Source: Scopulibacillus daqui (GTDB lineage: Bacteria > Bacillota > Bacilli > Bacillales > Sporolactobacillaceae). From it: a stretch of 39,908 nucleotides of DNA. Position numbers and translations under genes: made by a program. The notes under the pieces were generated by a model. It was not told where the DNA came from, ran no database searches, and saw nothing but the letters and a program-made list of their open reading frames with translations. Positions 16,901 through 25,022 of the stretch are shown here, piece by piece. Location: NCBI RefSeq assembly GCF_016908855.1, contig NZ_JAFBER010000025.1:1-39908 (forward strand), given 5' to 3'. The stretch's first letter is position 1. Every line of letters begins with the position of its first letter.

Positions 16901-17041
16901 ATTTCACAATCGCTGGGATTGGTTGTTATCGGCGGGATGATAACAGCTACAATAACCAGCTTAATCATCATTCCAACGATATATCAATGGCTGTACAGCA
17001 AAAGAGACAAGGCTGAAGTAAAAACGAGCCTGTCTCAATAA
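13949..17041 (+). CDS. RND-family efflux permease (SwrC/AcrB-like)
   Basis: 1030 residues with RND topology: TM1 near the N-terminus (LPLIILFIVLIFTWG), a large extracellular porter loop (about 35-330), a cluster of five or more helices, a second loop and a second helix cluster. The conserved proton-relay region is present (VAMGRVVDDSIVIMDN), with two adjacent aspartates in TM4, as is GLVMLIGIVATNGIVLVDRM in the second half. It uses the proton gradient to move a lipophilic or peptide substrate, as in SwrC of B. subtilis. No membrane-fusion or outer-membrane partner is encoded nearby, as expected in a monoderm. It may share transcripts with the upstream phosphoesterase. The ATG follows AAAGGTGG. 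Confidence 0.85.
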   Translation: MEKVIHALSKRLPLIILFIVLIFTWGAYSATQMKKEYLPDINNPILMVTLKTDGELKGEKQNLQLSEQLTKALKGVDQLQSVESTIYPQGLFLSLIFPQNIDIKEAEKSIKSELQTVQLPKGVSQPEITRISSDSFPFMKISLTSDKLSNIDLRTTASKHIKKQLEKIQGVEKIQTTGNGEKGYIVNLDNQKLDKYRLSFKDIKAALKDKHISWPNGAVQAKNLWLPLTVEGSSADAETLGNIVVKRSNDKNILLKDVATIQKGIVHWETLSKTNSHPSVLLNLLKTPSADVTKVSQSAAERLRHIPEIKSGNVHADILLNQGEAVSHAIKGVWREGLLGCLFSMICVFFFFREWRSTMAILFSLPICFLTTIAVLYHMGITLNLLTASGLIVAMGRVVDDSIVIMDNMYRKLEQQQRFSLSALTEAVKEMIPAVISSTLTTIAVYIPLAMTGTMVGYAFSGFAWAVAIALICSLIVSLILIPPYAALTWRRRFAPIAIKAEEWAKPIISRLFKRRQFIFGILCIALVLSAVGACFIPVNILPRSHAHDVTVQIECPDGATLDQVDAEVRSFESLLSKHPEIKSYDSTLGSSFSPAFDDVFDQDGGWIQQPNVANVYVTPKKDVSADHLIHKINQDIKQLSNDAVFTVSSQQIAGDDSRVRIVLTGPNKNELIRAANHLKSKMQMIKGFQLNGDADSNDQLRFTVKLQEEKVKRLGLHKEDILNKVRNFLDEREDLNVSIDGSSIPVTLHKPSNVHLAYKQGVDSTKALLTKLGRLTFNAKTGKKVLLADISTLDVEPNAVIGEKDGIPMAVVTGNIITTDIGRVTGEIKQILKDNHFPKGIHVDFGGIPQQVKEMIWSISLAGFLSIILVLIIITSIFKGIRAPLAVISSLPFAFIGSVILLFVFGQSWNLGALAGLVMLIGIVATNGIVLVDRMERLRAQGKDVHSAAIEGAASRFRPVLMTAAATILTLLPLALSRQSDTLISQSLGLVVIGGMITATITSLIIIPTIYQWLYSKRDKAEVKTSLSQ

Positions 17042-17060
17042 AGGTCTCATCCCCGCAAAA

Positions 17061-17107
17061 AAAAGCTGCACCATTGTCTCTGGAAACGAGACAGATGGTC
17101 AGCTTTT
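17061..17107 (+). terminator. Strong terminator after the RND gene
   Basis: AAAAGCTG, ACCAT and GTCTC (17061-17080) pair with GAGAC, ATGGT and CAGCTTTT (17088-17107). The stem ends in TTTTTAC and lies between convergent genes, so it may serve both. Confidence 0.8.
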
Positions 17108-17158
17108 TACAGGGATTTTTTATTTTAGGTTGTCCACATTATCCGCAAGTACACTGGG

Positions 17159-18499
17159 TTAGACCCCAAATTTCTTGCGCAAATCGAATTCGATTTCTTC
17201 TAGGCTGCGGCCTTTTGTTTCCGGTACAAATATAGCAACAAAGATAAAGGCTAGAACGCCGATAGCCGCAAAGATGAAGAATAATGGAACGATGCCAATT
17301 GCGCCTAGCAATATAGGGAAGAGGAATGATACAACTAAATTTCCTAAAGAAAGGAATAGCGTTGTAATGCCTGTTCCGGCTCCGCGGGCTTTAAGCGGGA
17401 ATAGCTCCGGAAGAATAACCCAAACAGCCGGCCCCCATGTCGCCGCAAAGAATACAATGAAAAGACCAAGGAAAACAACAGTAACCCATGCGGTTGACGT
17501 TGATAGTCCTGCAAATGAAAGAATAGAGGCGATCACCACAAGGCTGATGACCATTCCAACGTTGCCCCACAGCATTAATTTTTTGCGGCCTAGTTTATCA
17601 ATGACAGCGATAGCAACAAGGGTCAACAGAACGTTGACAATACCGATGCCGACTGTTCCTAGAATCGAAGCAGAAGACCCTAGACCAGCATGATTAAAGA
17701 TTGTCGGTGCATAATAAATAATTGCGTTGATCCCGATGATTTGCTGGAAGATAGCAAGGACAATGCCGACGATCAGCATTGGGCGCACCCAGCGGGCTTT
17801 GAGTAATGACCATGCGGTTTCTTGATCTTTTTCCGCTTCTAACATTTCGTGAATCTCATTTTCAATTTCGTTTTCTTCGCGTGTTAGCTTCATGACTTCA
17901 CGCGCTTCTTTTTCGCGGTTTTTCTTGATTAGCCAACGCGGGCTTTCAGGCATAAATGCTACGCCAATCAACAAAATAATAGCCGGTACAACTGCAAGCC
18001 CCAGCATCCAGCGCCATCCTTCAATTGGCGTGAACGCATAGTTGATAATATAGGCAACAAGAATACCTATAGTGATCATCAGCTGGTTTAATGAACCTAA
18101 TGATCCGCGCACATGAGTCGGCGCCATTTCTGCAAGGTATACAGGAACCAATGCGGTAGATCCCCCGACAGCCAATCCTAAGATAATCCTAGAAATAACG
18201 AGTGCAGTTGCGTTTGGTGAAAAGGCAGCTGCTAATGATCCTATAATATATACAATAGAAATCACTAAAACGACACGCCTGCGTCCCCATCGGTCAGACA
18301 GCGGGCCGCTTAGACCGGCGCCGACGATTGCGCCTATGAGCAGAGCGCTTACAACAAATCCTTGCATAAAACTGGTTAAAGGGATGTCTTTTTGTATAAA
18401 TAACAGCGCGCCGGAAATGACACCGGTGTCATAGCCATAAAGCATGCCGCCAAGCGCCCCGAAGAAATAAATCAATCCCTTATTCGTCTTCCCGAACAT
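17159..18499 (-). CDS. csbC: Sugar porter family MFS transporter (CsbC/YwtG-like)
   Basis: 446 residues and twelve predicted helices. Sugar-porter signatures are all present: GALGGMLYGYDTGVISGAL in TM1, DRWGRRR after TM2, PESPRWL at the end of the first half, QQIIGINAIIYYAPTIF in TM7 and PETKGRS at the C-terminus. It imports a sugar or polyol by proton symport; the sequence most resembles CsbC/YwtG/IolT-type porters, and the symbol is by resemblance only. The ATG at 18499 follows AAGGAGG. It faces away from the ribose operon and shares a 480-base intergenic region with it. A cre-like site overlaps its promoter. Confidence 0.8.
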   Translation of the reverse strand: MFGKTNKGLIYFFGALGGMLYGYDTGVISGALLFIQKDIPLTSFMQGFVVSALLIGAIVGAGLSGPLSDRWGRRRVVLVISIVYIIGSLAAAFSPNATALVISRIILGLAVGGSTALVPVYLAEMAPTHVRGSLGSLNQLMITIGILVAYIINYAFTPIEGWRWMLGLAVVPAIILLIGVAFMPESPRWLIKKNREKEAREVMKLTREENEIENEIHEMLEAEKDQETAWSLLKARWVRPMLIVGIVLAIFQQIIGINAIIYYAPTIFNHAGLGSSASILGTVGIGIVNVLLTLVAIAVIDKLGRKKLMLWGNVGMVISLVVIASILSFAGLSTSTAWVTVVFLGLFIVFFAATWGPAVWVILPELFPLKARGAGTGITTLFLSLGNLVVSFLFPILLGAIGIVPLFFIFAAIGVLAFIFVAIFVPETKGRSLEEIEFDLRKKFGV

Positions 18500-18532
18500 T
18501 TAAAAGAACCTCCTTCATCTTAGACAATCGCT

Positions 18533-18562
18533 ATAATAAATATAACGTTTTCATTAAGTAAA
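18533..18562 (-). promoter_or_regulatory. Sugar porter promoter with cre-like site
   Basis: On the minus strand TTTACT (18562-18557), 18 bases, TATTAT (18538-18533). Within the spacer lies TGAAAACGTTATAT (18553-18540), which matches the CcpA cre consensus except at its last two positions, suggesting catabolite repression. The stretch 18563-18881 shows no gene and no other clear signal; it is AT-rich with one weak hairpin near 18592-18618. Confidence 0.45.
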
Positions 18563-18881
18563 TTAATTAACTTGGAATACCAAGGAAAAGTCCCTTTTCA
18601 GTGTTCTAAGAAGGGATTGCTTCTTTAAGAACTCTAAAAGGGTAAGTATAAACGTTAAAATTGATGAATAACAATTAGGGCTGCCTCATTATAATAATTC
18701 TTAATGAAACCAATTTCAAATAAAATGATTTCGTTTTGAATAAATAATAACATGGTTTATAATCCCCTAATATTTATATTTTATTTTACATGTCATATTT
18801 AAGTAAAGCCTTTCCTAAAGGTAACTGGTATGCCTGTTTTTACCTCTTAAGTTAATAAATTATCTTTCTTTATTAAATATA

Positions 18882-18911
18882 TTGACAATATCATACGGCT
18901 TACATTATAAT
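18882..18911 (+). promoter_or_regulatory. rbs operon promoter
   Basis: TTGACA (18882-18887), 18 bases, TATAAT (18906-18911): consensus sigma-A elements 69 bases before the rbsR start. Confidence 0.75.
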
Positions 18912-18914
18912 CCA

Positions 18915-18960
18915 TGTAACGGGTTACAAAGTTTTTCTTCAACAAATGTAAGCGGTTACT
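18915..18960. promoter_or_regulatory. Two RbsR/CcpA-type operators
   Basis: TGTAAC-GG-GTTACA (18915-18928) has perfect 6-bp arms. TGTAAGCGGTTACT (18947-18960) is a second copy 32 bp downstream and also fits the cre consensus except at its last base. Both lie just after the -10, ideal for roadblock repression by RbsR and CcpA. Which protein binds which site cannot be told by eye. Confidence 0.6.
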
Positions 18961-18979
18961 AATAAGGGGAATTTAGTTT

Positions 18980-19996
18980 ATGGCAACAATCAGAGATGTC
19001 GCAAAAGAAGCCGGCGTGTCAGTAGCTACAGTATCGCGGGTGATTAACAGCAATGGATATGTTAATGAAGAAACAAAAAAGAAAGTTGAGAAGGCTATTC
19101 AGCTTCTCAATTATAAACCGAATGCAGTTGCGAGAAGCCTCTTTAAAAAACAATCCATGACGATTGGGCTGATTATTCCCGATATCACAAATCCATTTTT
19201 TCCTCAATTGGCCCGGGCCGTAGAAGATGTCACCAATGAAAAGGGGTATACGATTATTTTAGGCAATTCTGATGAAAGTTCTGAAAAAGAACAAGAATAC
19301 CTTGATATTTTCGAACAGAAGTATGTTGATGGAATTATCCTTGCGACGAATACGCTAACAGTAGAGCAGATTGCGTCACTTGGCAAACCTGTCGTGGCAG
19401 TTGATCGCCCTATTGATTCCGGCGTGCCGACAGTTGTGGCGGAACATCGTAGAGGTGCACAAGCCGCAGTCCGCCACCTTTTGGACACGGGTTGTCAAAC
19501 AATTGCACATATCCGCGGTCCGGAACACGTGGTCAGTGCTGATGAAAGATGTAAGGGATACCTTGATATCGTTAAAGATAAGCCATGGTTTTCGGATCAA
19601 TTAGTGATTAATGGCCACTATGCGATAAATGATGCCTATAAAGCCGCTTCAGAATTAATTAAAGATCGCCCGGATGTTGACGGGATTTTTGCCGGAAATG
19701 ATTTAATGGCTATCGGTGCTTTAAAAGCCGCCCGAGAGTTGGGCAAAAAGGTGCCTGAAGAACTGGCCATTATTGGATTTGATGGTATTGATATGTGCGA
19801 AACGACTTTCCCGGAATTGTCTACAATGGTTCAGCCCATATATGAATTAGGGGCAACAGCAGCCAATATGCTGATTGAATTAATAGAGAATCGCCGGGTC
19901 AACCAACAATATTATGAGTACCCGGTACAACTCAAGGTCAGAAATTCTTCAAGGGGTCGGCCTCCAAAAGATGTGAATCATGCGGATAATATTTAA
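18980..19996 (+). CDS. rbsR: Ribose operon repressor
   Basis: 338-residue LacI-family regulator with the helix-turn-helix TIRDVAKEAGVSVATVSRVI, hinge helix NYKPNAVARSL, and the sugar-binding core (GLIIPDITNPFFPQL, GIFAGNDLMAIGA, IIGFDGID). As first gene of a rbsRKDACB operon it should repress the operon without ribose. The start ATG follows AAGGGG. Two palindromic operators lie between promoter and start, so it probably regulates itself. Confidence 0.92.
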   Translation: MATIRDVAKEAGVSVATVSRVINSNGYVNEETKKKVEKAIQLLNYKPNAVARSLFKKQSMTIGLIIPDITNPFFPQLARAVEDVTNEKGYTIILGNSDESSEKEQEYLDIFEQKYVDGIILATNTLTVEQIASLGKPVVAVDRPIDSGVPTVVAEHRRGAQAAVRHLLDTGCQTIAHIRGPEHVVSADERCKGYLDIVKDKPWFSDQLVINGHYAINDAYKAASELIKDRPDVDGIFAGNDLMAIGALKAARELGKKVPEELAIIGFDGIDMCETTFPELSTMVQPIYELGATAANMLIELIENRRVNQQYYEYPVQLKVRNSSRGRPPKDVNHADNI

Positions 19997-20037
19997 CCTT
20001 TGAAAGACCATTCATTTAATATGAAGGAGGACAAAAA

Positions 20038-20931
20038 ATGGCGCGGCCAAAAATAACGGTGATCGGAAGTATTAATATGGACTTAGTTACAGAAGCTGAC
20101 AGAAGACCGGAAGCCGGGGAAACAACGCTGGGCAGACAGTTTTCCACAATTCCCGGGGGAAAGGGAGCGAATCAGGCCGTTTCAGCCGCTCGTCTTGGCG
20201 GTAAGGTTACGATGATTGGCTGTGTCGGCGAAGATGCGTTTGGCAAAGATCTGTTAGAACATCTAGAAAGAGAAGGAATTATAACTGAAAATGTGGAACC
20301 GGTTACACAATTAAAGACTGGCATTGCGGCCATTACGCTGGCTGAAGGAGACAACAGCATCATTGTTGTTCCTGGTGCAAATAATGCATTAACTGAAGAT
20401 AGAATTGTACAATACGAAAATATCATTGCTGATAGCGATGCAGTTCTGCTGCAGCTTGAAATTCCGATGCCGACTGTTATAAGAGCAGCGAAACTGGCAT
20501 CTAAGCATGGCGTTAAAGTCATTTTAAACCCGGCGCCTTTTCAAAAGCTGCCTGACGAACTGGTCAATGATGCCGATATCATCACACCGAATGAACATGA
20601 ATATGTGGCGCTTATGAAGGAATATTCAGGAGACCCGAACACGATTAAAGAAAAGTTAGTCATTACAAAGGGCGGGGAAGGCACTGTTTTTTATAAACAG
20701 GGTCAAGAAGTTCATATTCGCGGCTATAAGGTTAATGCAGTGGATACGACCGGAGCCGGCGATTCATTTAACGGTGCTTTAGCTGTCCAAATAGCCAAAG
20801 GCGCTTCTCTTGAAGATGCGGTTCGCTACGCGAATGCTGTCGGCGCCTTATCGGTTACGAAGTTTGGTGCACAGTCAGGCATGCCGACCGCTGATGAAGT
20901 TCACCATTTTTTAGCGGAACAAATTTCGTAA
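20038..20931 (+). CDS. rbsK: Ribokinase
   Basis: 297-residue PfkB-family kinase that phosphorylates ribose to ribose 5-phosphate in the cytosol. The first PfkB signature is around PGGKGANQAVSAARLGG (39-55). The second contains DTTGAGDSF, with the catalytic base at Asp242. NPAP and the TPNEHE motif (around 184-189) are also in place. It starts 41 bases after rbsR behind AAGGAGG, so it is the second gene of the operon. Confidence 0.95.
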   Translation: MARPKITVIGSINMDLVTEADRRPEAGETTLGRQFSTIPGGKGANQAVSAARLGGKVTMIGCVGEDAFGKDLLEHLEREGIITENVEPVTQLKTGIAAITLAEGDNSIIVVPGANNALTEDRIVQYENIIADSDAVLLQLEIPMPTVIRAAKLASKHGVKVILNPAPFQKLPDELVNDADIITPNEHEYVALMKEYSGDPNTIKEKLVITKGGEGTVFYKQGQEVHIRGYKVNAVDTTGAGDSFNGALAVQIAKGASLEDAVRYANAVGALSVTKFGAQSGMPTADEVHHFLAEQIS

Positions 20932-20991
20932 TCTATAGATAAAAAAACTTCATAAAGGATCGGACTTCAAAATAAGCAGGGGGATAACATC

Positions 20992-21387
20992 ATGAAAAAA
21001 CACGGGATTTTAAATAGCAGCATTGCAGCTGTCCTCACTCATCTAGGACATACAGATACCATTGTTGTTGCGGATTGCGGGCTGCCTATTCCGGACAATG
21101 TAAAGAAAATAGACCTTTCTATTAAAAAAGGATTTCCAAGTTTCCTAGATGTTTTAGAAGAAGTCGCAAAAGATATGGTCATAGAAAAGGCCACGCTTGC
21201 AGCTGAAATACAAGACCAAAATCAGCCTTTGTATACTGATCTGAAAAAGCTTTTCACCGGCACGGAACTGGCAATGATCAAGCATGAAGACTTTAAAAAG
21301 CAAACAGCAGAGGCAAAGGCCGTGATCAGAACTGGCGAGGTGACGCCGTACGCCAATGTTATTTTGCATGCTGGGGTGATTTTCTAA
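20992..21387 (+). CDS. rbsD: D-ribose pyranase
   Basis: 131 residues. RbsD interconverts pyranose and furanose forms of ribose so that ribokinase can use it. The conserved N-terminal block ([20 protein letters not shown], catalytic His20) and VADCGLPIP are intact, and the C-terminal [16 protein letters not shown] motif is present. The ATG follows a G-rich AGGGGG site. Its stop overlaps the rbsA start by one base (TAATG), indicating coupled translation. Confidence 0.95.
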   Translation: MKKHGILNSSIAAVLTHLGHTDTIVVADCGLPIPDNVKKIDLSIKKGFPSFLDVLEEVAKDMVIEKATLAAEIQDQNQPLYTDLKKLFTGTELAMIKHEDFKKQTAEAKAVIRTGEVTPYANVILHAGVIF

Positions 21388-22901
21388 TGGAACCTATTGT
21401 GAGAATGACAAACATCAGCAAGTCGTTTTCTGGCAATCAAGTGCTTAAACAAGTATCCTTCGAGATCGTTCCCGGGGAAATCCATGCCTTGATGGGGGAA
21501 AACGGGGCTGGAAAATCAACGCTGATGAAAATTTTGACCGGTATTTATTCAAGGGATGAAGGAGATATCCAGGTTAATGGCCGCTCTGTTGATTATAAAG
21601 ATCCAAAAGACGCTGAGAAAGATGGCATCAGTGTTATCCATCAGGAACTGAATATTATACCTCATTTGACTGTCGCAGAAAATATGTTTCTCGGAAAGGA
21701 AATTTCTATTAGCAAAACGGGTATTTTAAAAACAAAAATCATGAGACGCGAAACCAAAAAACACCTGGAAAGGTTAGGTGTTCAGTTAAATCCCGATAAA
21801 AACGCCGAAAGTCTGTCAGTCGGCCAACAGCAAATGGTGGAAATCGCCAAGGCGCTTGCCGCCGAAACTAAAGTGCTTATCATGGACGAGCCTACTGCCG
21901 CGCTGACTGATAGGGAAATTGAGACACTGTTTAAAGTGATGAATGAATTAAAGAGCCAAGGCGTTGCTATTGTCTATATTTCTCATCGGATGGAAGAAAT
22001 TTTTCAAATGTGCGATCGGATAACCGTATTAAGAGACGGCAGTTGTGCAGGAACAGAAAATATTAAAGACACGGATCTTGATCAGATAGTAAGAATGATG
22101 GTCGGCCGGGCATTAGGTGAACGGTTTCCGGAGCGCCGAGTCGAGATAGGGGAAGAAAGGCTGAGAGTGGAAGGGCTTTCAAACCCGGGTTTGTTTGAAG
22201 ATGTTCATTTTTCAGTCAAACAAGGTGAAGTTCTTGGGGTAGCCGGTTTAATGGGTGCGGGCCGTTCTGAGATTTTTGAGACATTATTCGGCGCGCGCCG
22301 CAAATCCAGCGGCCGTATTTTTGTTGATGGAAAAGAAGTAAAGATTAAAAATCCTTATGATGCCAAAAAAGCCGGCATTGGCTTTGTCACTGAAGATAGA
22401 AAAAGTGAAGGGCTAGTCTTGGAACTATCAGTTAAGAAAAACTTATCATTGCCTAATTTGAAAACGTTATCAAATTGGGGCGTCATTTCTGCAAAAGCTG
22501 AAAAAGCCATGGCGGATGACTTTATAAATAAATTGCGGATAAAGACGCATCATGCTGATTTGCAAGTGAAATCGCTAAGCGGCGGGAATCAGCAAAAGGT
22601 CGTTATTGGAAAGTGGGTTGGCATTAACCCGAAAATTCTCATTCTTGATGAACCGACACGGGGAGTAGATATAGGCGCTAAAAAAGAAATCTATCAGATT
22701 ATTAACGAATTAGCCGCTCAAGGCGTAGCTGTTATCATGATTTCTTCTGAATTGCCGGAGGTTCTGGGCATGAGCGACAGAATTATGGTCATTCATGAAG
22801 GGAAGGTGGCCAGGATTTTGGATAAGGATGAAGCCAATCAAGAAAATATTATGCAGGCAGCAACAGGAGGTTATCGTTGTGTCGAAACAATGGGTCAATA
22901 A
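21387..22901 (+). CDS. rbsA: Ribose ABC transporter ATP-binding protein
   Basis: 504 residues with two fused ABC domains, as usual for sugar importers of this class. Domain 1 has Walker A GENGAGKST (37-45) and signature LSVGQQQ. Domain 2 has the degenerate Walker A-like GLMGAGRSE and signature LSGGNQQKVV, then LILDEPTRGVDIG. It energises RbsC at the membrane. It overlaps rbsD by one base at its start and rbsC by 23 bases at its end. Confidence 0.95.
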   Translation: MEPIVRMTNISKSFSGNQVLKQVSFEIVPGEIHALMGENGAGKSTLMKILTGIYSRDEGDIQVNGRSVDYKDPKDAEKDGISVIHQELNIIPHLTVAENMFLGKEISISKTGILKTKIMRRETKKHLERLGVQLNPDKNAESLSVGQQQMVEIAKALAAETKVLIMDEPTAALTDREIETLFKVMNELKSQGVAIVYISHRMEEIFQMCDRITVLRDGSCAGTENIKDTDLDQIVRMMVGRALGERFPERRVEIGEERLRVEGLSNPGLFEDVHFSVKQGEVLGVAGLMGAGRSEIFETLFGARRKSSGRIFVDGKEVKIKNPYDAKKAGIGFVTEDRKSEGLVLELSVKKNLSLPNLKTLSNWGVISAKAEKAMADDFINKLRIKTHHADLQVKSLSGGNQQKVVIGKWVGINPKILILDEPTRGVDIGAKKEIYQIINELAAQGVAVIMISSELPEVLGMSDRIMVIHEGKVARILDKDEANQENIMQAATGGYRCVETMGQ

Positions 22902-23817
22902 CTTGCAAAAGCTAGGTCCGGTCATTGGACTGATTATTATTGTTATTATTTTGTCAATTCTAAGCCCCAGTTTCTTAGCTATGGACAATATATTTAATGT
23001 TCTCCGTCAAGTTTCTATTAATGCGCTCATTGCTTTTGGCATGACGCTTGTTATTTTAACAGGGGGCATTGACCTTTCTGTTGGATCAATTTTAGCATTG
23101 GGGAGCGCTGTTACAGCCAAAATGCTGGCGGACGGAATGGATCCGATTTTATCAGTTCTTCTAGGTTTAATTGCCGGCGGAGTGATGGGGGCTGTTAACG
23201 GTCTGATTGTCACAAAGGGTAAAGTAGCGCCGTTCATAGCGACGCTGGCGACTATGACAATTTTCCGCGGTCTAACGCTCGTTTATACAGACGGAAAGCC
23301 GTTAACGGGTCTATCAAACAGCTTTTCCTTCCAATTGATTGGCAAAGGGTATTTTTGGTATATTCCGTTTCCGGTGATTTGGATGTTTATCGCCTTCGTC
23401 ATTTTGCTGTTTATCTTGAAGAAAACAACAATAGGCAGAGGCATTTATGCCGTGGGCGGCAATGAAGAAGCCTCTATTCTTTCAGGTGTTAAAGTTAATA
23501 GAATCAAGGTTTTTGTTTATACGGTAACGGGGATATTATCAGCTTTTGCAGGCATAATTCTAACTTCACGTTTGAATTCTGCCGACCCTAACGCGGGCAT
23601 GTCTTATGAATTAGATGCCATTGCAGCAGTTGTCATTGGCGGTACGAGTTTATCTGGAGGCCGAGGCTGGATTTTTGGAACTTTTATCGGTTCGCTTATT
23701 ATTGGTGTATTAAATAATGGACTGAATCTGCTAGATGTGTCGCCTTTTTTCCAGCAAGTGGTTAAAGGTGTTGTCATTCTCATCGCGGTATTGCTCGACC
23801 GTCGTGACAAAAAATGA
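22879..23817 (+). CDS. rbsC: Ribose ABC transporter permease
   Basis: 312-residue integral membrane permease with about eight to ten helices and the family motif VILTGGIDLSVGSILALGS. The EAA-like loop region TIGRGIYAVGGNEEASILSGV, which contacts RbsA, is present. I place the start at GTG 22879, because ACAGGAGG lies 8 bases before it; the open frame extends further upstream but only inside rbsA. Confidence 0.93.
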   Translation: MSKQWVNNLQKLGPVIGLIIIVIILSILSPSFLAMDNIFNVLRQVSINALIAFGMTLVILTGGIDLSVGSILALGSAVTAKMLADGMDPILSVLLGLIAGGVMGAVNGLIVTKGKVAPFIATLATMTIFRGLTLVYTDGKPLTGLSNSFSFQLIGKGYFWYIPFPVIWMFIAFVILLFILKKTTIGRGIYAVGGNEEASILSGVKVNRIKVFVYTVTGILSAFAGIILTSRLNSADPNAGMSYELDAIAAVVIGGTSLSGGRGWIFGTFIGSLIIGVLNNGLNLLDVSPFFQQVVKGVVILIAVLLDRRDKK

Positions 23818-23856
23818 TGAAATCTAAAAAATGAACAGGGTCAGGAGGATTTCGGT

Positions 23857-24792
23857 ATGAAGAAAGGGCTCAAAGTGCTTGTATTTGGGTTGTTGTGCAC
23901 ATTATGGCTATCAGGCTGTTCTTTAATTTCATTAGAACCGCCGGGATCAGGACATTCGCATCATAAAACGTCCGCAGATAAATTGAAGATAGGCTTATCC
24001 ATATCAACTTTAAATAATCCGTTCTTTGTCAGCTTAAAGGAAGGTGCGCAAAAGGAAGCAAAAGCGAAAGGTTATCAGTTAATCACAGAAAGTGCTGAAA
24101 ATGACTCAGCTAAGCAAGCGAATGATATTGAAGACCTTATTCAAAAACATGTCGATATATTAATTGTCAATCCAACAGATTCGGATGCGGTAGTCGGCGC
24201 GATTCAATCGGCGAATGCTGCTCATATTCCTGTCATCACTGTTGACCGTAAAGCAAATGGCGGCAAGGTTGTTACCCACATTGCCTCAGATAATGTAAAA
24301 GGCGGACAAATAGCGGCGAAAATGATTACCGATCAACTTAAAGGCAAAGGACATATCGTAGAATTGCAAGGCATTCCTGGGCAATCGGCAACAAATGAAC
24401 GCGGAAAAGGCTTTGACGAAGAAATAAAAAAAGCAAAGGGGATTACTGTAACTAGACAGCCGGCAGATTTTGACCGTAATAAAGGTTTGTCGGTCATGGA
24501 AAATATTATCCAAAGCAATCCTCATATTGATGCGGTCTTTGCCCAAAATGACGAAATGGCATTGGGGGCCGCCGTTGCGCTTAAAGAAGCCAATATCCAA
24601 AATGCAACAGTCATCGGATTCGATGGTACGGATGATGGAATTAAAGCTGTAAAAGACGGCAAGATGGCTGCCACCATTGCTCAAGAGCCTATGGTTATTG
24701 GCAAAGAGGCGATAGATGCAACGGCAAAAATTGTTGACGGGAAGAAAGTGCCGAAGTTTATTCCAGTCAACTTAAAAGTGATAAAAAAATAA
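23857..24792 (+). CDS. rbsB: Ribose-binding lipoprotein
   Basis: 311-residue substrate-binding lipoprotein. The lipobox is LSGC at about 19-22, followed by a short linker (HSHHK) and a type 1 periplasmic-binding fold: GLSISTLNNPFFVSLKEGA, VNPTDSDAV, TVDRKANGG and IGFDGTDDG. Anchored on the outer face, it delivers ribose to RbsAC. The ATG follows AGGAGG. It is the last gene of the operon; a strong terminator follows. Confidence 0.95.
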   Translation: MKKGLKVLVFGLLCTLWLSGCSLISLEPPGSGHSHHKTSADKLKIGLSISTLNNPFFVSLKEGAQKEAKAKGYQLITESAENDSAKQANDIEDLIQKHVDILIVNPTDSDAVVGAIQSANAAHIPVITVDRKANGGKVVTHIASDNVKGGQIAAKMITDQLKGKGHIVELQGIPGQSATNERGKGFDEEIKKAKGITVTRQPADFDRNKGLSVMENIIQSNPHIDAVFAQNDEMALGAAVALKEANIQNATVIGFDGTDDGIKAVKDGKMAATIAQEPMVIGKEAIDATAKIVDGKKVPKFIPVNLKVIKK

Positions 24793-24857
24793 GGGTAGGA
24801 CCCTAAAAAGTTTGAATAAACGCGCCCCTGCAAACGTCTAGGGGGGCCGCAAAAAGA

Positions 24858-24903
24858 AGAGGGTGTCCCAAAAGCTAAGCTTTTGAGGGACACCCTCTTT
24901 TGA
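24858..24903. terminator. rbs operon terminator, near-perfect palindrome
   Basis: AGAGGGTGTCCC (24858-24869) pairs with GGGACACCCTCT (24887-24898), and AAAAGC with GCTTTT inside it. The stem ends in TCTTTTG. A smaller hairpin (about 24822-24848) precedes it. The remainder to 25022 contains no gene; CTGCCGG/CCGGCAG (24971-24977 with 25013-25019) may end the convergent symporter gene. Confidence 0.8.
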
Positions 24904-25022
24904 TTAACAGCTGCAAATCTAAAACAGGAGAGATTCTTAATATTATCACATTCCTTGAACTGGATGTCTTCTGCCGGGAAATGATAAGCGAATGCTTTTT
25001 AAGGCTTGCCAACCGGCAGATT

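Noticed and set aside
24858-24903. Insertion-sequence end (the GGGTGTCCCAAAAG run is reminiscent of some IS termini)
   Set aside because: The symmetric stem with flanking T-run right after rbsB is fully explained as an operon terminator, and no transposase remnant adjoins it.
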